Shown in pieces: positions 62,212 through 64,000 of a stretch of DNA of 64,000 bases (the first letter of the stretch is position 1; each line of letters begins with the position of its first letter). Source of the DNA: Drosophila miranda (Eukaryota > Arthropoda > Insecta > Diptera > Drosophilidae); NCBI RefSeq assembly GCF_003369915.1, contig NC_046675.1, forward strand, positions 9,982,001 through 10,046,000. The letters are read 5' to 3'. Under the pieces are notes generated by a model. The model was given only the letters and a program-made list of their open reading frames with translations. It did not search any database and was not told the origin of the DNA. The position numbers and the translations under genes were made by a program.

Positions 62212-62233
62212 GTGTGTGTGTGTGTGTGTGTGA
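62212..62233. repeat. (GT)n microsatellite
   Basis: GT run of about 11 units in the putative first intron of the downstream gene. Confidence 0.9.
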
Positions 62234-64000
62234 GTGCGCGTGTTTCTAGGCTAGAGCAAGGTGCGATAAGACAGGGTGAGGTGGGGTCTCGAGTGTGCTC
62301 TAAAACGATAGTGTACTTTTCTGCGATAGAACACCTAACACAAAAAGAGCAAGTGCATAAGAACAGTCCCCACCTTGTATTAAACACACCGTTGGTCTAG
62401 CCAGTGCGTGGAGGGTGTGTTTTCGTGTTATTTGCTCTCCTCTAATCAACAAGTTGAATTCAATATTAATTTCGCCCATCTCTCTTTGGCCCTCTGCACA
62501 CAACTCCCCCCCGCTGTGCCTAAATTTGTCCATCAATTTGCTAATAGTTTACGTGTGTGTGTGTGTGTGTGGGTGTTCATTTCTATGGAAATTTGCTCAG
62601 CGCCAACAAAACATCATTTGTTCAGTATATGTATATTTCACATCAATTTACCGGTATGATGTGGTCATCACCACAACGTGTCGCTCTCTTCCGCTCTTAC
62701 TGACTCTCTCTCTCTCTCTCTTCGCTGTGCTGCTCTTTGCAAGAAAACAACAACAGCACTGTGCCTCTTATAAGTAAATATTTACATTAAAATTGTTCTC
62801 GCGAATTTCGTTCGCTGTATGTGTGGCGACACTGGCTGGCCATGTGTGTGCATGCCTGTTAATGATAATGAAAGGTTCCATAATGTATACAACAATTAAA
62901 CAACAAAACTTATATATTATTGGAAACATTCAAATCTCTAGAGTTACGCTCTATGAATTCCGTTGATATACACGTACCTATCGCTGGACAGTATAATAAA
63001 CCCTTATTGAGACCTCCTCCCTATCTATTAGTATGGGGCGGCAGCTTCTAACGACTTTGTCACGACAACACTTTTATTTAGTTTAGGTTTTCTGTATACC
63101 TTGGAGCAGAAAAGGTATATTACAGTCGTAAATGGTTTACGTTATGTATGAGACAGGGCGAGTGAAGTACTTAAAACCCTATGAAGTGTGTACCAGAGTG
63201 TTTTCTTGGTCTCCATCCGATCTAAGGCTCATTTTTGGTAGGATAATATATAAAGATACTACCCACCTATTAACAAAAAATCACCACAATCGCTTCAAAT
63301 CCATCCCTGAAAATTAAGAAAACTTAAGTTTTAAGGAGACAATATACTTCATTATTGTAAGGCCTATAACCTATAATTGTCGATACATATTAAAACAGAG
63401 GAAATGCAAATGCAAATGAAACAATTCACCAAATATTATTCGGGTTTCCAGAGATCTTCGACCCTCGTATTTTTGAGTTTTGTCCGAATATCAGATACTC
63501 AGACAGCAAACCTGAAAAGCAGGTATCGCTTAGTCGAAATATTGACCTGATCTTTCCCTATTATTACCACGTTTTTTTCTCCAACCGCAAATTGAAAAGT
63601 CAAACTGCATGACGATACCCAGACACGGATTCCACTTTTCACCTTACCCGTAGCAGACTCCCCGCTCGATCTGCCCCACTCAGCTGTTGATTTTACTTTG
63701 ACAGGTAATTGCTAAAATCAATATCTACATAGTACAGAGATACAGAGATACAAATATATAGTATAGACTAGTACTCGTTGTCGTACAAATGTACTTCACA
63801 TATCTGTATTCTGTCGGACAGCAGGGCTTGTTCTGAACTTTGTTTGTTTGTTTTCAACTTATTTTTTCACATTTTTCTCTCATTCTTAATTATTGCCAAC
63901 GTTTTATTCAAATTATAACCTACGTCAAGGCATCCAACGACAGCAAAAACAAGAAAGTATTTAATAATAAACAAGACTGGAAAACGGACTTACATGACTA

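Larger units (their letters stand above)
61132..64000. other. Promoter and first intron region of a downstream plus-strand gene
   Basis: No coding exon is supported. From 61.5 kb GC content rises and promoter-like CT-rich DNA with two TCAGTG initiators appears, followed by a purine-rich 5' UTR-like stretch and donor at 62062. After that the sequence looks like intron, with GT and CT microsatellites and an inverted TATACC/GGTATA repeat remnant at about 63095-63120. Confidence 0.5.

Noticed and set aside
1..64000. CRISPR arrays, operons, phage or plasmid functions
   Set aside because: No regularly spaced direct repeats, no ribosome-binding-site-led gene strings; spliced genes and DRE promoters show a eukaryotic nuclear genome.

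Overview
This 64-kb window is insect nuclear DNA, almost certainly Drosophila. The genes have short GT-AG introns of about 55-75 bases, poly-Q runs coded by CAG/CAA, DRE motifs (TATCGATA) at promoters, many CA/GA/AT simple repeats and long AT-rich non-coding stretches. The gene set and order (orb, Pex11c-type peroxin, wda, Elongin A, a Rad60/NFATC2IP-like SUMO-like protein, an M1 aminopeptidase-like gene) fit what I recall of the 94E-95A region of D. melanogaster 3R (Muller element E). The species cannot be fixed from sequence alone; repeat content suggests it is not D. melanogaster, possibly the obscura group. All exon models below were checked by hand for splice consensus and reading phase.

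Layout. 1-9.85 kb is mostly non-coding. It holds a degenerate dispersed repeat (about 7.04-7.5 kb), an intronless Mad2-like copy on the minus strand (7.70-8.32 kb) broken by one in-frame TAG, and an exon-like open frame with one membrane segment (8.5-8.84 kb). 9.85-15.72 kb is orb (plus strand), a CPEB1-class RNA-binding translational regulator with two alternative first coding exons, and 15.7-21.7 kb is its 3' UTR plus AT-rich spacer with several cytoplasmic polyadenylation elements. 21.76-23.49 kb (minus) is a PEX11-gamma peroxin, divergent from wda (24.17-26.68 kb, plus), a TAF5-like WD40 subunit of SAGA; the shared promoter carries overlapping DRE sites. wda converges on Elongin A (27.59-30.75 kb, minus), which in turn is divergent from the Rad60/NFATC2IP-like gene (31.52-33.26 kb, plus).

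33.3-57.2 kb is dominated by one long gene for a type II membrane protein of the M1 aminopeptidase family. It has two alternative first coding exons (38.48 and 49.22 kb) with the same splice phase. The zinc-binding histidines, the catalytic glutamate, the GAMEN-type exopeptidase motif and the catalytic tyrosine are all replaced, so it is predicted to be a pseudo-peptidase. Downstream are AT-rich spacer, one small unidentified minus-strand ORF (60.9-61.1 kb) and a non-coding first exon (about 61.7-62.06 kb) of a further plus-strand gene running off the window.

No cassette-like new system is evident: this is a normal euchromatic housekeeping/germline gene cluster. The most interesting items are the dead M1 peptidase with two cytoplasmic N-termini, a predicted 29-nt microexon needed to keep the orb frame, an in-frame retainable intron between the orb RRMs, the TAG-interrupted Mad2 copy, a 144-bp foldback at 47.6 kb and a 97-bp perfect tandem duplication at 51.5 kb.
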